NCBI RefSeq assembly: GCF_052324685.1
Contig: NC_135212.1
Coordinates: forward strand, 973,501-1,037,500
Origin: Brachyhypopomus gauderio
Taxonomy: Eukaryota > Chordata > Actinopteri > Gymnotiformes > Hypopomidae
Reading direction: 5' to 3'
Length of the DNA: 64,000 bases
Positions 63,901-64,000 of the stretch are shown here, piece by piece. The notes under the pieces are model-generated. The model was not told the DNA's origin and made no database searches. It saw only the letters and a list, made by a program, of their open reading frames with translations. Positions within the stretch are counted from its first letter, which is position 1, and each line of letters opens with the position of its first letter. The position numbers and the translations under genes are program-made.

Positions 63901-64000
63901 AACATAGAGATAGACATTAGGAGGAGACAAAAAAATATGACCACAGATTATTCTCACGAACAGGACAACAGTCTGTGTGCATGCAAAAAATCCCCATAGC

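Overview
This 64 kb window reads as repeat-dense teleost fish DNA. The evidence is the set of mobile families present: L2- and L1-type LINEs, hAT, piggyBac, Tigger and P-type DNA transposons and a gamma-type endogenous retrovirus. There are also long CA and AT microsatellites and a decayed ST6GALNAC-type sialyltransferase gene with spliceosomal introns. I see no ordinary intact host gene. Nearly everything is a mobile element, a gene carried by one, or the debris of one.

Layout, left to right. 1-9893 is the 3' nine-tenths of an endogenous retrovirus (gag, pol, env, 3' LTR). Its pol ends in a macro domain, and its integrase is broken by a deletion. It sits inside a minus-strand L2-type LINE (9894-14303) whose ORF1 carries a 13-copy 24-bp coding minisatellite. 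A perfect palindrome joins that LINE to a plus-strand L2 3' end (14313-15182), which suggests one insertion with a 5' inversion. A second L2-type LINE occupies 15490-18622. A P-type transposon lies at 18670-23224. It has a three-exon THAP-transposase gene with only one nonsense codon, and a MITE sits inside its left terminal repeat. 23510-24690 is the sialyltransferase pseudogene, and 24700-26900 is AT-rich and repetitive. 27045-34659 holds two divergently transcribed and apparently intact spliced genes sharing a 200-bp promoter: a BEN-domain protein of 325 residues (minus) and a Tnp2/CACTA-like transposase of 1022 residues (plus).

35540-41147 is a nest of a perfect hAT MITE and an L1 LINE split by an L2 LINE that is itself split by two related hAT elements. 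41690-51887 is a spliced composite gene. Its order is a KMT5A-like SET domain, two zinc fingers, a tyrosine-recombinase-like domain and a Myb/SANT-like C-terminus. This copy is broken by two stops and two frameshifts, and its introns hold a VNTR, a Tigger transposon and other repeats. 52901-59520 is a third kind of LINE (minus) with an SGNH-esterase ORF1 interrupted by a 1441-bp hAT element that has perfect 8-bp target duplications. The right end holds a piggyBac fragment (60542-61519) with a 198-bp tandem array derived from its own coding region, a mariner-type MITE, an L2/L1 chimeric LINE and smaller fragments.

The three most unusual systems are the SET plus tyrosine-recombinase gene, the retroviral pol with an OARD1-like macro domain, and the intact divergent BEN/transposase pair. 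In all three, a mobility enzyme travels with a domain that normally acts on chromatin or on ADP-ribose. Exon boundaries were derived by eye from splice consensus and reading phase. No similarity search was run.
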